In this document: positions 36,967 through 44,737 of the stretch, one piece after another
How positions within the stretch are numbered: position 1 is the first letter of the stretch
Layout of the letters: every line of letters starts with the position of its first letter
Source of the DNA: Thalassospira profundimaris
Lineage (GTDB): Bacteria > Pseudomonadota > Alphaproteobacteria > Rhodospirillales > Thalassospiraceae
Length of the DNA stretch: 64,000 nucleotides
Reading direction: 5' to 3'
Assembly: GCF_003326795.1 (NCBI RefSeq)
Contig: NZ_JPWI01000001.1
Coordinates: forward strand, 558,001 to 622,000
Translations under genes and position numbers: made by a program
The notes under the pieces: model-generated
Told to the model about the DNA's origin: nothing
The model's input: only the letters and a program-made list of their open reading frames with translations
Database searches by the model: none

Positions 36967-37298
36967 CCAGTCTTGCGGAATCCGGCACGGTTTTATGTGC
37001 GTTGCGTGATCTTGATGCCACCGGTGCCAAGGGCATCAATCTTGGCGGAACCGGCATTTTTGTGGTTCGAAGCGGGAGTGATGTTTTCGGCTATGTAAAC
37101 AGTTGCCCGCATATCGGTGTACCGCTTGATATGGAGCCTGATGAATTCATCAGCGATTTCGGTGAGGAAATCATCTGTTCCACCCACGGTGCGCGGTTCC
37201 GGATCGAAGACGGGGAATGTGTGTCTGGTCCTTGCACGGGGGATGCACTTGAACCGGTCGCGGTGGAAATCAGGGACGAGAACGTTGTTCTCGCCTGA
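36963..37298 (+). CDS. Rieske [2Fe-2S] protein
   Basis: A 111-residue soluble Rieske ferredoxin-like domain, start GTG 36963. Cluster ligands are Cys/His in NSCPHIGVPLD and Cys/His in ICSTHGARF, with the usual spacing. The final EPVAVEIRDENVVLA is typical of nitrite-reductase/dioxygenase-ferredoxin small Rieske proteins. It has no oxygenase partner nearby, so its electron partner is unknown. It is the last gene of the tsaD-gpsA-yciI-EVE-Rieske run. Confidence 0.9.
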   Translation: MTSLAESGTVLCALRDLDATGAKGINLGGTGIFVVRSGSDVFGYVNSCPHIGVPLDMEPDEFISDFGEEIICSTHGARFRIEDGECVSGPCTGDALEPVAVEIRDENVVLA

Positions 37299-37328
37299 TC
37301 TGGTTGCCAAACACTTTCAATCTGAGAG

Positions 37329-37350
37329 GACAGCAGGCTAGCCTGCTGTC
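37329..37350. terminator. Perfect palindrome spanning a stop codon between convergent genes
   Basis: A 22-bp perfect inverted repeat lies between the Rieske gene and the hydrolase gene and contains the hydrolase TAG stop and its last codons. TTTG follows on the plus strand. It probably acts as a weak two-way terminator. Confidence 0.6.
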
Positions 37351-38147
37351 TTTGCAATCATTTCATCAAGATGCTTGGTGATGACATCAAGCTGGTCGGG
37401 TTCAGACAGGCGGTGATCTCCTGACTTGATCAGATCGACCCGAACGTCATCTGTTGCCAGCGCCTCTGTCAGGCGAATGGCTGTTTGCCAGGGGACATCA
37501 GGATCCTGCATTCCCTGTACCAAGCGTACCGGGCAGGCAAGATCAATCGGTTTGCGCAATAACAGCTGCTCGCGCCCGTCTTCGATCAGGGCGCGGGTGA
37601 TGGTATAGGGATCGTCGCCATATTCGGTTGGCTCGATCAATGCCCCTTTTTCCATGATCACTTTTTTCTGATCGTCGCTAAATTGCGCCCACATCAGGTC
37701 TTCGGTGAAATCAGGTGCGGCTGCGATGCCAACAAGTCCTGCTATCCGTTCTTTGCGGGCAAGGGCTGCCAAAAGCATGATCCATCCACCCATGGATGAA
37801 CCGACAAGGATTTGTGGTCCGGATGTGATTTCGTCAAGAACGGCAATGGCATCACTGGCCCATTTACCAATTGTTCCATCGGCAAATTTACCCGACGATT
37901 GTCCGTGACCGGAATAGTCAAAGCGGGTATAAGCCACCCCCTGCCGAATGCAGTGCGCTTCAAGATGGGTTGCCTTGGTGCCGGTCATGTCCGACATGAA
38001 GCCACCAAGGAACATAACCCCGGGAGTATCAGGCGCCTGTACGTCAGATGGCTTGCCCGGTACGTGATGGTATGCGATTTTCAAACCGTCAGTCCGGTTA
38101 AGATATTCGGGCTTTTTACGCTGTGGCGTCGGCATGTCATGGGTCAT
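37338..38147 (-). CDS. Alpha/beta hydrolase, ABHD10-like
   Basis: A 269-residue serine hydrolase. Start at ATG 38147 (MTHDMPTPQRKK), since upstream in-frame sequence reads as low-quality, Arg/His-rich protein; ATG 38135 is also possible. The oxyanion segment VMFLGGFMSDMTGTKA precedes the nucleophile elbow VGSSMGGWIMLLA (Ser in GSSMGG). The Asp is likely in QGMQDPDVPW and the His in SGDHRLSEPDQLD. It resembles human ABHD10 and bacterial 2-hydroxymuconic-type hydrolases; the natural substrate is unknown. It is divergent from the GT4 gene with only 38 bases between starts. Confidence 0.82.
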   Translation of the reverse strand: MTHDMPTPQRKKPEYLNRTDGLKIAYHHVPGKPSDVQAPDTPGVMFLGGFMSDMTGTKATHLEAHCIRQGVAYTRFDYSGHGQSSGKFADGTIGKWASDAIAVLDEITSGPQILVGSSMGGWIMLLAALARKERIAGLVGIAAAPDFTEDLMWAQFSDDQKKVIMEKGALIEPTEYGDDPYTITRALIEDGREQLLLRKPIDLACPVRLVQGMQDPDVPWQTAIRLTEALATDDVRVDLIKSGDHRLSEPDQLDVITKHLDEMIAKTAG

Positions 38148-38185
38148 CCGGGGCGGAATCCTTGGGTGTTGATGGTTGGAGTTGC

Positions 38186-39418
38186 ATGAGCGCGTCAGAA
38201 GTAATGACAGAAACAGTCTATCGAACCGAGCCCCAAGCGCAAGACGGGGACTATCGTCCTGCCGTGATCTTGCAGGTGCTGCCCGAACTTGATGCCGGTG
38301 GTGTGGAACGCGGAACTGTCGATATTGCACGTGCCATTGTTGATGGCGGTGGCAAGGCACTTGTGGCGTCCCAGGGCGGCCGTCTGGAACGCGAGCTGGC
38401 GCGTTTTGGTGCTAAACACATCACTCTGCCGTTAAAATCCAAGAATATTCTGGTCATGCGCCGTAATATCGATGCGCTGGTCAAGCTGATTCGCGAAGAA
38501 GGCGTTGATATTATTCACGCCCGGTCACGTGCTCCGGCCTGGAGCGCCTATTTCGCTGCGCGCAAGACGGGTATTCCGTTTGTGACAACCTTCCATGGTA
38601 CCTATTCAGGACACAACAACCCGTTCAAGCGTCGCTACAACGCAATCATGACCATGGGTGATCAGGTGATTGCGATTTCCAAGCATATCGCCAATCACAT
38701 CAACAAATATTACAAGGTTGACCCGGAGCGCCTTAACATCGTTCCACGCGGTACGAATATCGATCTTTTCAATCCGGAAAATGTCAGCCAGGAACGGTTG
38801 ATAGCCCTTTCGACCCAATGGCGTCTGGACGGTGAAGAGTATGTGATCATGCTGCCCGGTCGAATTACGCGCTGGAAAGGGCACAGCTTCCTTATTCAGG
38901 CATTACCGGCCGTTCTTGAAGAACTGGGACACCGCAAGGTGCGTTGTCTGATTGTCGGATCGGATCAGGGGCGTACGGCGTATCGAGAAGAACTGTTGCA
39001 GCTTACCCGCAAACTTGGTCTCGAGGATGTTGTCCATATCGTCGATCACTGTGCTGATATGCCTGCAGCTTATATGCTGGCCGATGTGGTGGCTTGTCCG
39101 TCAATTGAGCCGGAAGCATTCGGGCGCATTCCATCCGAAGCACAGGCAATGGGACGACCGGTGGTTTCAACCGCACATGGTGGTGCGATGGAAACGGTGC
39201 TGCCCGGTGAAACCGGCTGGCTGGTGAGCCCGAATGAAGTTGATCAGCTGTCGCGTGCCCTTATTCAGGTTCTTAGCCTGACTCCGGAAAAACGGGCGAT
39301 CCTTGCGACCAAGGGCCGCAATCACGTGATCGAGGAATTCTCGCTCGAACAAATGGCAGAAAGAACCTTGCGTGTTTATGCCAAGGCGCTCAAGCGCGTT
39401 ATCAGGAACGCGGTATGA
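38186..39418 (+). CDS. Glycosyltransferase family 4
   Basis: A 410-residue GT-B retaining glycosyltransferase, start ATG 38186 behind GGAG (38178-38181). The N-terminal Rossmann half begins VILQVLPELDAGGVERGTVD. The C-terminal half has MLPGRITRWKGHSFLIQALP and the E-x7-E nucleotide-sugar motif EPEAFGRIPSEAQAMGRPVV. It most likely adds a sugar to lipopolysaccharide core or another surface glycan. It overlaps the next gene, a GT9 heptosyltransferase-like protein, by ATGA, so they work in the same pathway. Confidence 0.9.
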   Translation: MSASEVMTETVYRTEPQAQDGDYRPAVILQVLPELDAGGVERGTVDIARAIVDGGGKALVASQGGRLERELARFGAKHITLPLKSKNILVMRRNIDALVKLIREEGVDIIHARSRAPAWSAYFAARKTGIPFVTTFHGTYSGHNNPFKRRYNAIMTMGDQVIAISKHIANHINKYYKVDPERLNIVPRGTNIDLFNPENVSQERLIALSTQWRLDGEEYVIMLPGRITRWKGHSFLIQALPAVLEELGHRKVRCLIVGSDQGRTAYREELLQLTRKLGLEDVVHIVDHCADMPAAYMLADVVACPSIEPEAFGRIPSEAQAMGRPVVSTAHGGAMETVLPGETGWLVSPNEVDQLSRALIQVLSLTPEKRAILATKGRNHVIEEFSLEQMAERTLRVYAKALKRVIRNAV

Positions 39419-40446
39419 CCGACCAGAAAATCGAAAGCGAACAGGAAACTCCGATGTCGGTCATCGAAGATGAAAGCTCTCTCCAAGCTGCAGACCTGCC
39501 CCGCCAGCGTATCCTTGTGATCAAACTGTCCGCGCTTGGCGACGTTGTTCTGGCGATGGGGCCGTTTGCGGCAATTCGTGCCGCCCATCCGGATGCGCAT
39601 ATTACCGTTCTGACCACGCGTCCCTATGTCGATCTGATGAAGGCGAGTGGTTATTTTGATTCGATTGCGATTGATCGTCGTCCGAAGTTGAGCCAGCCGC
39701 GCGAAGTTCTTGCGCTGCGGCGGTTTCTGCGGAATGGCAAGTTTGACCGGGTGTATGATCTTCAAACGTCAGATCGCAGCGGCTTTTATTACAAACTGTT
39801 CTGGCCGGGCCCGAAGCCGGAATGGTCGGGTATTGCCCGGGGATGTTCGCATCCCCATGCCAATCCGCATCGTGATTCCATGCATTCAATTGACCGCATG
39901 GCGGAGCAACTTCTGGATGCAGGTATCAAGGATGTGCCTGCTCCTTACCTTGAAGGACCGGATATTGATCTGGAACGGTTCGGCATTCGAAGCCCGTTTG
40001 TTTTGATTTGTCCGGGCGGTGCACCACATCGTCCGGCAAAACGCTGGCCTGCCGAACGTTTTGGTCTTCTGGCCAAGAAACTTGCCGATTATCGTCTGAC
40101 GCCGGTTCTGATTGGAACCGATAAGGAAGCCGAGGTGCTCAACAAGATTGATCAGATGTGCCCAAAGGCCCGCAATCTGATGGGGCGTACCGGTTTTCTA
40201 GAGATTGCATCACTTGCAGCGCGGTCGGTTCTGGCAATCGGGAATGATACCGGGCCGATGCATATCGCAGCCGCCGCAGCTGCACCTTCGATCGTGCTGT
40301 TTTCGAACGAGTCCGATCCGAAACTCAGCGCGCCACGCGGGATCGGAAAAGACGCGGTAAGCGTTATTCGCGAGAGCGATCTGCGGCAGTTGACCGTAAA
40401 TCGGGTGATGGATGAAGTCCGGCGCCGCCTTGATCTGACCGATTAG
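39415..40446 (+). CDS. Glycosyltransferase family 9 (heptosyltransferase-like)
   Basis: A 343-residue GT9 protein related to WaaC/WaaF. After a 35-residue acidic N-terminal leader comes RILVIKLSALGDVVLAMGPF with the conserved Asp, then YDLQTSDRSGFYYKLF, LICPGGAPHRPAKRWPAERF and IGNDTGPMHIAAAAAAPSIV, the nucleotide-binding signature. It is expected at the inner-membrane cytosolic face, adding heptose or a similar sugar to lipid A-core. Coupled to the preceding GT4 gene. No obvious terminator follows. Confidence 0.9.
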   Translation: MTDQKIESEQETPMSVIEDESSLQAADLPRQRILVIKLSALGDVVLAMGPFAAIRAAHPDAHITVLTTRPYVDLMKASGYFDSIAIDRRPKLSQPREVLALRRFLRNGKFDRVYDLQTSDRSGFYYKLFWPGPKPEWSGIARGCSHPHANPHRDSMHSIDRMAEQLLDAGIKDVPAPYLEGPDIDLERFGIRSPFVLICPGGAPHRPAKRWPAERFGLLAKKLADYRLTPVLIGTDKEAEVLNKIDQMCPKARNLMGRTGFLEIASLAARSVLAIGNDTGPMHIAAAAAAPSIVLFSNESDPKLSAPRGIGKDAVSVIRESDLRQLTVNRVMDEVRRRLDLTD

Positions 40447-40533
40447 GAAATCGGTGCGGGTGGCGTTATCGGTGCTCCTGAATGAAAGGCCCGGAAAATG
40501 GCGCTTTGCGACCAGTGTAATTGCCTAAAAACA

Positions 40534-40561
40534 TTGCTTTCTGAACGCATGCGGATATGCT
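40534..40561 (+). promoter_or_regulatory. Candidate infC promoter
   Basis: TTGCTT (40534-40539) and TATGCT (40556-40561) with a 16-base spacer. Transcription from here would give a leader of about 90 bases that includes the hairpin at 40581-40602. Confidence 0.5.
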
Positions 40562-40580
40562 AGGTCAGGTTGGAACGAAA

Positions 40581-40602
40581 ACACTGTTTGATCAAGCAGT
40601 GT
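40581..40602 (+). other. Hairpin in the infC leader
   Basis: ACACTGTTT and AAGCAGTGT pair (one G-U) around GATC, followed by a pyrimidine-rich stretch (CTTTCGTCGTTTCTGTTTCTG). It could be a leaky attenuator or a feedback element ahead of infC. Confidence 0.5.
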
Positions 40603-40656
40603 CTTTCGTCGTTTCTGTTTCTGACCGATTTGTTTGATTACCATAGGAGATTATCC

Positions 40657-41193
40657 ATAGCACGACCACGCAAACCGATGCAGCCGACCAAGGAAGGTCC
40701 GCGCGTCAATGAGGATATCAAAGCCCGTTCCATCTGTGTTGTCGACGCCGAAGGCAATATGTCGGAGCCGATGACGGTGCGTGAAGGCATTGAAATGGCA
40801 GCGGAAGTCGGACTCGACCTGGTCGAAGTTGCGCCCAATGCCGAACCGCCTGTGTGCAAGCTGATCGACTACGGCAAGTTCAAATACGAACAAAGCAAGA
40901 AGCAGAACGAGGCCAAAAAGAAACAGAAGGTTATCGAGGTCAAGGAGATCAAGCTCCGTCCGAACATCGATACCCATGACTACAATGTCAAACTGCGTGC
41001 TGCGCAGAAGTTTCTTGGCGGTGGAGATAAGGTGAAAGTTACGTTGCGCTTCCGCGGACGTGAAATGGCTCACCAGGATCTCGGTCTTGGCATGTTGCAG
41101 CGTTTTTCGGGGGATCTTGAAGACCTCGCAAAACCGGAAATGATGCCAAAGATGGAAGGCCGTATTATGATTATGGTGCTGGCGCCGCGTTAA
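40657..41193 (+). CDS. infC: Translation initiation factor IF-3
   Basis: A 178-residue IF-3 that keeps 30S subunits free and proofreads start codons. The N-domain holds EGPRVNEDIKARSICVVDAE and the linker is Lys-rich (EQSKKQNEAKKKQK), before the C-domain VKEIKLRPNIDTHDYNVKL. The best start is ATA 40657: AGGAG (40645-40649) lies 7 bases upstream and the product begins ARPRKPMQPTKEG, close in length to E. coli IF-3 (180). The first ATG (40678) has no SD. A rare start codon is the known device by which IF-3 represses its own mRNA (AUU in E. coli). A terminator overlaps the stop. Confidence 0.9.
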   Translation: MARPRKPMQPTKEGPRVNEDIKARSICVVDAEGNMSEPMTVREGIEMAAEVGLDLVEVAPNAEPPVCKLIDYGKFKYEQSKKQNEAKKKQKVIEVKEIKLRPNIDTHDYNVKLRAAQKFLGGGDKVKVTLRFRGREMAHQDLGLGMLQRFSGDLEDLAKPEMMPKMEGRIMIMVLAPR

Positions 41194-41206
41194 GACGCGG
41201 CGTTTT
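41183..41206 (+). terminator. infC terminator overlapping its stop codon
   Basis: CGCCGCGT (41183-41190) and ACGCGGCG (41195-41202) form an 8-bp GC stem with the TAA inside the TAAG loop, followed by TTTT. It limits read-through into the response-regulator gene. Confidence 0.75.
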
Positions 41207-41247
41207 GCCGTTCTGCCCCAAAAGGTCCAAGCCAAAGAGGGAATGCC

Positions 41248-41652
41248 ATGCCAGCAGGAAATGATCTTCTGATCGTTGGTGTCGACGATGACCCGAAAAG
41301 TCTGGTCTTGCTGAAACGAATCGTCGAGAGCGGCGGGTTCACGTTTCAGGGTGTTTCCTCTGGCAAGGATCTTCTCAAACTTTTGAAGACCAAACGTCCG
41401 CGCATCATTTTGATGGATATCATGATGCCTGACATGAACGGGTTTGAAACCGCACTTAATGTGCGGACCCATTTCCCCGATCTGGCCTGTGCGATCATTT
41501 ATGTCACCGCCCGTCAGGGCGAAGAAGACTTGCGTGGCGGTGTGGCCGCAGGTGGCAATGACTTCGTTCTCAAGCCGATTAACCGTGAAAAACTGATGAG
41601 CCGAATCGAGAAATGGATCGGCCGCGCACATACCATCAAAACGGCTGTTTAG
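41248..41652 (+). CDS. Single-domain response regulator (CheY-like)
   Basis: A 134-residue receiver with no output domain. The acidic pocket is D13/D14/D15, phospho-acceptor D57 in LMDIMMPDMNG, T87 in YVTARQ and K109 in FVLKPIN, all in place, so phosphorylation is expected. GTGTCGACGATGACCC-like codon use matches its neighbours. AGAGGGA lies ahead of the ATG. It follows infC by 55 bases past a terminator and no histidine kinase is adjacent; the orphan kinase at 47.9-49.9 kb is a possible but unproven partner. Confidence 0.9.
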   Translation: MPAGNDLLIVGVDDDPKSLVLLKRIVESGGFTFQGVSSGKDLLKLLKTKRPRIILMDIMMPDMNGFETALNVRTHFPDLACAIIYVTARQGEEDLRGGVAAGGNDFVLKPINREKLMSRIEKWIGRAHTIKTAV

Positions 41653-41763
41653 CTGTTTTTCACGGCCAAGCGACAATTTCCGATGCGATCAGCAAAATAA
41701 AATTGCGCCGAGACCAAGCGGAGCGGGTCGTGACAGTTTTGAGCGTCGCGCCTTTTCTGTGGT

Positions 41764-42723
41764 TCAGGGGGCAACGCTGTCAAGCAATGCAATAATCGGA
41801 TCGATATACAGCGAGAAGATCGAAAAGGTGATGACACCAAGGGCTGTCGTTACCAGCACAATCGATGAACTGCGTACGATATACCGGTCATAAGTCGTCG
41901 CAACGACAAAGACATTGCCCGCTGTTGGCAGGGCCGCAAGCAGGAAAACAGCTTTGGCTTCAAGGCCGGTCACGGTCCCGACCAGATAGAATCCGATAAA
42001 AACAATCAGCGGATGGATCACTAGTTTGGCAATCGACATTGCAGCAAGCTCTGCCCGTTTTTCGGCAATCGGGCGACCGACAAGGGCAACGCCAATGGCA
42101 AAGAGTGCCGCCGGTCCCGCACTTCGACCAAGCAATTCAAGCAGATAGTCGACGCCCTCGGGCCAGCTGAGGTCAAGCAAACTGGCAATCACGCCTGCAA
42201 TAATGGCCAGAACGACCGGATTGGTCAGCGTTCCGCGAATGATTTTGCCAAGGGAGTTTCTGCCCTGCGCATGTTTTGCACCCTCAAGTAAAAGAAGCGA
42301 AAGTGACAGCATCACAATCAAGTCAAAGGCAAGGGCCACAATCAGGGGCACGGTGGCCTCGGGGCCCAGCAAACCGATAATCAGCGGCAAGCCCATAAAG
42401 CCGACATTGGACATGGTTCCGGCAAAGGAAAACAGTGTCTGACTGGTTGGGTCGAGATCAAAGAATTTGGCTGCAACCAGTCGGGTCAGGCCATAAACAA
42501 CCAGTGTTGCCCCGCCATAGGCCAAAAGGATGTCAGGTTGCCAGATTTCAGACGGTGTACGGGTGGCAAGGGCGCGGAATAACAGGGCGGGCAGGGCAAA
42601 ATAAAAGACGAACCCATTGATGCCACGCATGCCTTCAGGCGTGACGATCCTGAATTTCCCGCCGAGCCAGCCAAGGCCGATCAGGGCAAAGAATGGCAGA
42701 ATGATAGACGTAATTTGTGACAT
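41764..42723 (-). CDS. AEC-family auxin efflux carrier-like transporter
   Basis: A 319-residue membrane protein with about ten helices in a 5+5 arrangement. Start at ATG 42723 (MSQITSIILPFFALIGLGWL), which opens directly into the first helix; upstream in-frame sequence is not family-like. AEC landmarks are GMRGINGFVFYFALPALLFR, TLFSFAGTMSNVGFMGLPLI and LLAALPTAGNVFVVATTYD. Substrates of bacterial members include organic acids such as malate; the substrate here is not evident. It lies on the opposite strand between the infC-response regulator pair and rpmI. Confidence 0.88.
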   Translation of the reverse strand: MSQITSIILPFFALIGLGWLGGKFRIVTPEGMRGINGFVFYFALPALLFRALATRTPSEIWQPDILLAYGGATLVVYGLTRLVAAKFFDLDPTSQTLFSFAGTMSNVGFMGLPLIIGLLGPEATVPLIVALAFDLIVMLSLSLLLLEGAKHAQGRNSLGKIIRGTLTNPVVLAIIAGVIASLLDLSWPEGVDYLLELLGRSAGPAALFAIGVALVGRPIAEKRAELAAMSIAKLVIHPLIVFIGFYLVGTVTGLEAKAVFLLAALPTAGNVFVVATTYDRYIVRSSSIVLVTTALGVITFSIFSLYIDPIIALLDSVAP

Positions 42724-42837
42724 GTGATCAGTCAGATAGCTGAAACCGGGATGCGGGCGGACAGGCAAATATGCCAGACAAAGGCACAATGGCGGGTCTG
42801 GGCCGCAAAATGCAAGGGGAAAGGGGCGAATTGGCCC

Positions 42838-42866
42838 TTGAAAAAGGCTATCCCGGAGTCTATAAC
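42838..42866 (+). promoter_or_regulatory. rpmI-rplT promoter
   Basis: TTGAAA (42838-42843) and TATAAC (42861-42866) with a 17-base spacer form a near-consensus sigma70 promoter about 110 bases before rpmI. Confidence 0.7.
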
Positions 42867-42940
42867 CACCCGTCCCCAAAACAGGTGGTGAGGCTGGAAG
42901 AACTGTAATGGTCCTTCAGGGCATGCCCAGCCGCCGAAGG
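42865..42940 (+). other. Structured rpmI leader
   Basis: ACCACC (42865-42870) pairs with GGTGGT (42884-42889). CCTTC (42913-42917) pairs with GAAGG (42936-42940), enclosing the palindrome GGGCATGCCC (42919-42928). In several bacteria ribosomal protein L20 represses this operon through a structured leader; such a role here is inference. Confidence 0.4.
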
Positions 42941-42976
42941 GGATTTCGTTTTCATTGCTTATGCAAGGATAGAAAA

Positions 42977-43174
42977 ATGCCCAAGATGAAGACTAAATCG
43001 AGTGCGAAAAAACGCTTTCGCCTGACTGCAAGCGGGAAGGTCCGTCACAACGTGGCAAACAAGCGCCACCTTCTGACTGCGAAACCGACCAAGATGAAGC
43101 GCCAGGCTCGTGGCACGGAGATCCTCTGTGACGCAGATGCCCGCATCGTCAAAAAATTCCTGCCGTACGGTTAA
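42977..43174 (+). CDS. rpmI: 50S ribosomal protein L35
   Basis: A 65-residue highly basic protein beginning [20 protein letters not shown] and ending [12 protein letters not shown], as in other L35 proteins. Start ATG 42977 with AAGGAT six bases upstream; the frame extends further but without support. It is followed by rplT after 17 bases, the conserved order. Confidence 0.96.
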   Translation: MPKMKTKSSAKKRFRLTASGKVRHNVANKRHLLTAKPTKMKRQARGTEILCDADARIVKKFLPYG

Positions 43175-43191
43175 GGTTGAAGGAGAGTTAA

Positions 43192-43548
43192 ATGGCTCGT
43201 GTAAAAGGGGGCGTGACTTCTCACGCTCGTCACCGCAAGGTTATTAAGGCTGCCAAGGGTTACCGCGGTCGCCGCAACAATACTTTCCGCACCGCCGTTC
43301 AGGCTGTGGAAAAAGGTCTGCAGTATGCATACCGCGATCGTCGCGTTAAGAAACGCCAGTTCCGCTCGCTCTGGATCCAGCGTATCAACGCTGGCGCACG
43401 TGAGAACGGTCTGAGCTATTCGCAGTTCATGAATGGCCTCAAAAAGGCTGGCGTTGAACTGGACCGCAAGGTGCTTGCTGACATCGCAGTACGTGAGCCG
43501 GAAGCTTTCAAAGCTCTGGTTTCCCAGGCGCAGGCTGCACTCGGCTAA
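43192..43548 (+). CDS. rplT: 50S ribosomal protein L20
   Basis: A 118-residue protein of normal length, beginning [20 protein letters not shown] and containing [40 protein letters not shown] and [10 protein letters not shown]. It binds 23S rRNA early in 50S assembly. GGAGAG lies upstream. It is co-transcribed with rpmI and separated from pheS by an intrinsic terminator. Confidence 0.97.
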   Translation: MARVKGGVTSHARHRKVIKAAKGYRGRRNNTFRTAVQAVEKGLQYAYRDRRVKKRQFRSLWIQRINAGARENGLSYSQFMNGLKKAGVELDRKVLADIAVREPEAFKALVSQAQAALG

Positions 43549-43593
43549 TAAACCTTTGTTAAAAGGTTTAATCGGCACTTGCCTGATTTGATC

Positions 43594-43618
43594 GGGGGCG
43601 GCCATATTGGCCGTCCCC
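43594..43618 (+). terminator. Terminator between rplT and pheS
   Basis: GGGGGCGGCC (43594-43603) pairs with GGCCGTCCCC (43609-43618), loop ATATT, followed by TTTCTTTTTG. It may be an attenuator if pheST is transcribed from upstream. Confidence 0.8.
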
Positions 43619-43662
43619 TTTCTTTTTGTAATTTTTAAACCCAAGCCAAAGCGTCGGAAGTT

Positions 43663-44733
43663 ATGGAAAACATCGAAGCATTGCGCGAAGAGGTTCTGTC
43701 GGAAGTCGAAAAGGCAGTTGATCTTGCTGCCCTTGAAGAAGTCCGCATCAGCGCCCTTGGCAAGAAAGGCCGTATTACCGGCCTTATGAAAAACCTTGGC
43801 AAGATGGACCCGGATCAGCGTCGTGAATTTGGTCAGACGCTGAACCTTGTCAAAGACCAGGTAGCAGGCGCAATCGACACCCGCAAAACCGCCCTCGAAG
43901 ATGCGGCCCTTGAGGCACGCCTTTCGGGTGAACGGATCGACGTCACCCTGTCATCGCGCCCGGATGAAACGGCGGGCCGTATTCATCCGATCAGCCAGAC
44001 GATTGATGAAATTGTCTCGATCTTTGGCGAGATGGGCTTTGCTCTGGCCGAAGGGCCGGATGTTGAAGACGACTTCCATAACTTTACTGCGCTTAACATT
44101 CCGCCGGAACATCCGGCGCGTGAAATGCAGGACACCTTCTATCTGCCCGAACAGGAAGATGGCTCGCGCCTTGTGCTGCGTACCCATACCTCGCCGGTGC
44201 AGATCAGAACCATGCAGAGCAAAACTCCGCCGATCCGCATCATCGCGCCGGGTCGCACCTATCGTTCCGATAGCGATATGACACATACCCCGATGTTCCA
44301 TCAGGTCGAAGGTCTGGTGATCGACAAGAAAACCCATATGGGTCATCTGAAGGGCTGCCTGCTTGAGTTCGTCAAAACCTATTTCGAACTTGATGATGTG
44401 CCGGTGCGCTATCGCCCGAGCTTCTTCCCGTTCACCGAGCCGAGTGCCGAAATGGATATCGGCTGTTCGCGCAAGGGCGGCGAGCTGAAAATTGGTGAAG
44501 GCGATGACTGGCTCGAAATTCTGGGCTGCGGCATGGTTCATCCGCGCGTCTTGGCGGCTTGTGGTCTGGACCCCAATGAATATCAGGGCTTTGCCTTTGG
44601 TATGGGAATCGAACGTATCGCCATGCTGAAATACGGCATTCCTGATCTTCGCACCTTCTTCGATACCGATCTGCGCTGGCTGAAACATTATGGTTTCGTG
44701 CCGCTGGATGTACCGAACATGGTAAGGGGCTGA
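43663..44733 (+). CDS. pheS: Phenylalanine-tRNA ligase alpha subunit
   Basis: A 356-residue subunit of the (alpha-beta)2 enzyme charging tRNA-Phe. An N-terminal coiled coil (1-90) is followed by the class II catalytic core: [31 protein letters not shown] (motif 2 region), [27 protein letters not shown] and [20 protein letters not shown] (motif 3). Length is normal. GGAAG precedes the ATG. pheT follows after 4 bases. Confidence 0.97.
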   Translation: MENIEALREEVLSEVEKAVDLAALEEVRISALGKKGRITGLMKNLGKMDPDQRREFGQTLNLVKDQVAGAIDTRKTALEDAALEARLSGERIDVTLSSRPDETAGRIHPISQTIDEIVSIFGEMGFALAEGPDVEDDFHNFTALNIPPEHPAREMQDTFYLPEQEDGSRLVLRTHTSPVQIRTMQSKTPPIRIIAPGRTYRSDSDMTHTPMFHQVEGLVIDKKTHMGHLKGCLLEFVKTYFELDDVPVRYRPSFFPFTEPSAEMDIGCSRKGGELKIGEGDDWLEILGCGMVHPRVLAACGLDPNEYQGFAFGMGIERIAMLKYGIPDLRTFFDTDLRWLKHYGFVPLDVPNMVRG

Positions 44734-44737
44734 GATT

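Noticed and set aside
40570-40656. N-terminal extension of infC from TTG 40570
   Set aside because: It would translate through the leader hairpin, has no family similarity, and a much better SD serves ATA 40657.
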